Shown here one piece after another: positions 4,638 to 5,088 of a stretch of DNA of 5,088 nt. Position numbers and translations under genes: made by a program. The notes under the pieces are model-generated. The model was given only the letters and a program-made list of their open reading frames with translations, did no database searches and was not told where the DNA came from. This stretch comes from an uncultured Clostridia bacterium (GTDB lineage Bacteria; Bacillota; Clostridia; Christensenellales; UBA1242): assembly GCA_947366645.1 (NCBI GenBank), contig CANBAX010000059.1, forward strand, positions 1 to 5,088. Reading direction: 5' to 3'. The stretch's first letter is position 1; each line of letters begins with the position of its first letter.

Positions 4638-5088
4638 TTAAACCTCCTCTACAACAATATTGTTGTTTGTAAATACGCAGATATCACTGGCAATCTTAAG
4701 TGCCTTGTAGGCAATATCTTTTGCCGAAAGTTTTGTATTTTCCATAAGTGCCTTTGCAGAGGCAAGTGCAAAATTACCGCCCGAGCCTATTGCACAAACA
4801 TCGTCATCAGGCTCAAGCACATCCCCCATACCTGACACAATAAGCAGTTGATTTTTGTCTGCTACAATCATCATTGCCTCAAGTTTCCTTGCCGCCTTGT
4901 CCTCACGCCAAGTCTTTGCAAGTTCTACCGCACTCCTCATAAGGTTGCCCGAAAACTTATTAAGCATGGCCTCAAATCTTTCACTAAGCGAAAAAGCATC
5001 CGCAACCCCACCAGCAAAACCAATTACTACCGTGTCGTTGTATATTCTTCTCACCAATTTAGCTGTTCCCATGAAAATAACGCTTTCC
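4638..5088 (-). CDS. hslV: ATP-dependent protease peptidase subunit HslV (ClpQ), 5' end outside window
   Basis: HslV is the proteasome-like N-terminal threonine peptidase that works with HslU. The frame stays open to the window edge: upstream of the internal ATG at 5072 it reads ESVIF, which aligns with the family's VTxG(E/N)xVxxK region. That ATG is therefore internal, and roughly 23-25 residues with the catalytic Thr1 and Asp17 lie outside. Visible motifs are VRRIYND, GFAGGVADAFSLSERFEA, GNLMRSAVELAKTWR, RKLEAMMIVAD, SGMGDVLEPDDD, AIGSGGNFALASAKAL, SAKDIAYKALKIASDICVFTNNN and the ending VEEV. The position equivalent to Lys33 of E. coli HslV is Leu (GTAKLVRR against GNVKKVRR), and the Lys28 position is Met. 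The rest of the protein is well conserved. The last codons contain the hslU ribosome binding site. Confidence 0.95.
   Translation of the reverse strand, partial: ESVIFMGTAKLVRRIYNDTVVIGFAGGVADAFSLSERFEAMLNKFSGNLMRSAVELAKTWREDKAARKLEAMMIVADKNQLLIVSGMGDVLEPDDDVCAIGSGGNFALASAKALMENTKLSAKDIAYKALKIASDICVFTNNNIVVEEV

Noticed and set aside
4620..4835. Plus-strand open frame opposite hslV
   Set aside because: Antisense to conserved hslV codons, Cys-rich by chance, with no supporting signals.
5070..5072. ATG as the true start of hslV
   Set aside because: The frame continues upstream to the window edge with family-like residues (ESVIF), and starting here would omit the catalytic N-terminal Thr region.

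Overview
The window looks like a compact chromosomal segment of a low-GC, Gram-positive-type bacterium, most likely a Clostridia-like member of the Bacillota. The reasons are AT-rich sequence, strong AGGAGG-type ribosome binding sites, tight gene packing, an IscS/IscU pair without linked hscBA, and an HslV/HslU pair. TAA and TAG are the stops seen, and nothing suggests a non-standard code. This placement is inference from gene content, not from a marker gene.

Left end, plus strand (1-560): three consecutive single-domain Cro/C1-type (XRE) helix-turn-helix genes. The first is cut by the window edge. The two complete ones are exactly 70 residues each, overlap their neighbour by one base (TAATG) and repeat with a 212-bp period. 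A hairpin at 571-599 ends this block and also serves the converging minus-strand genes.

The rest (597-5088) is read leftward on the minus strand. In order of transcription it holds hslV (5' end outside the window), hslU, a TcdA/CsdL-type tRNA t6A dehydratase, and thioredoxin. Then come a terminator, a clear promoter, iscS and iscU. hslV-hslU, hslU-tcdA and iscS-iscU are separated by 2 nt or overlap by 1 nt. The ribosome binding site of each second gene lies in or next to the last codons of the first, so these pairs are probably translationally coupled. trxA may be read through from tcdA or from its own promoter inside the tcdA 3' end.

Functionally the minus strand combines protein quality control (HslVU), tRNA modification (TcdA), thiol-disulfide redox (TrxA) and sulfur mobilisation with Fe-S cluster scaffolding (IscS, IscU). 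All of this is housekeeping. The less ordinary points are the tandem HTH array with its repeated gene junctions, a Leu where HslV normally has catalytic Lys33, a degenerate LPPVK motif in IscU, and a 9-bp inverted repeat just upstream of the iscSU promoter. I saw no tRNA, rRNA, CRISPR array or insertion sequence, and no gene-free stretch exceeds about 130 bases.
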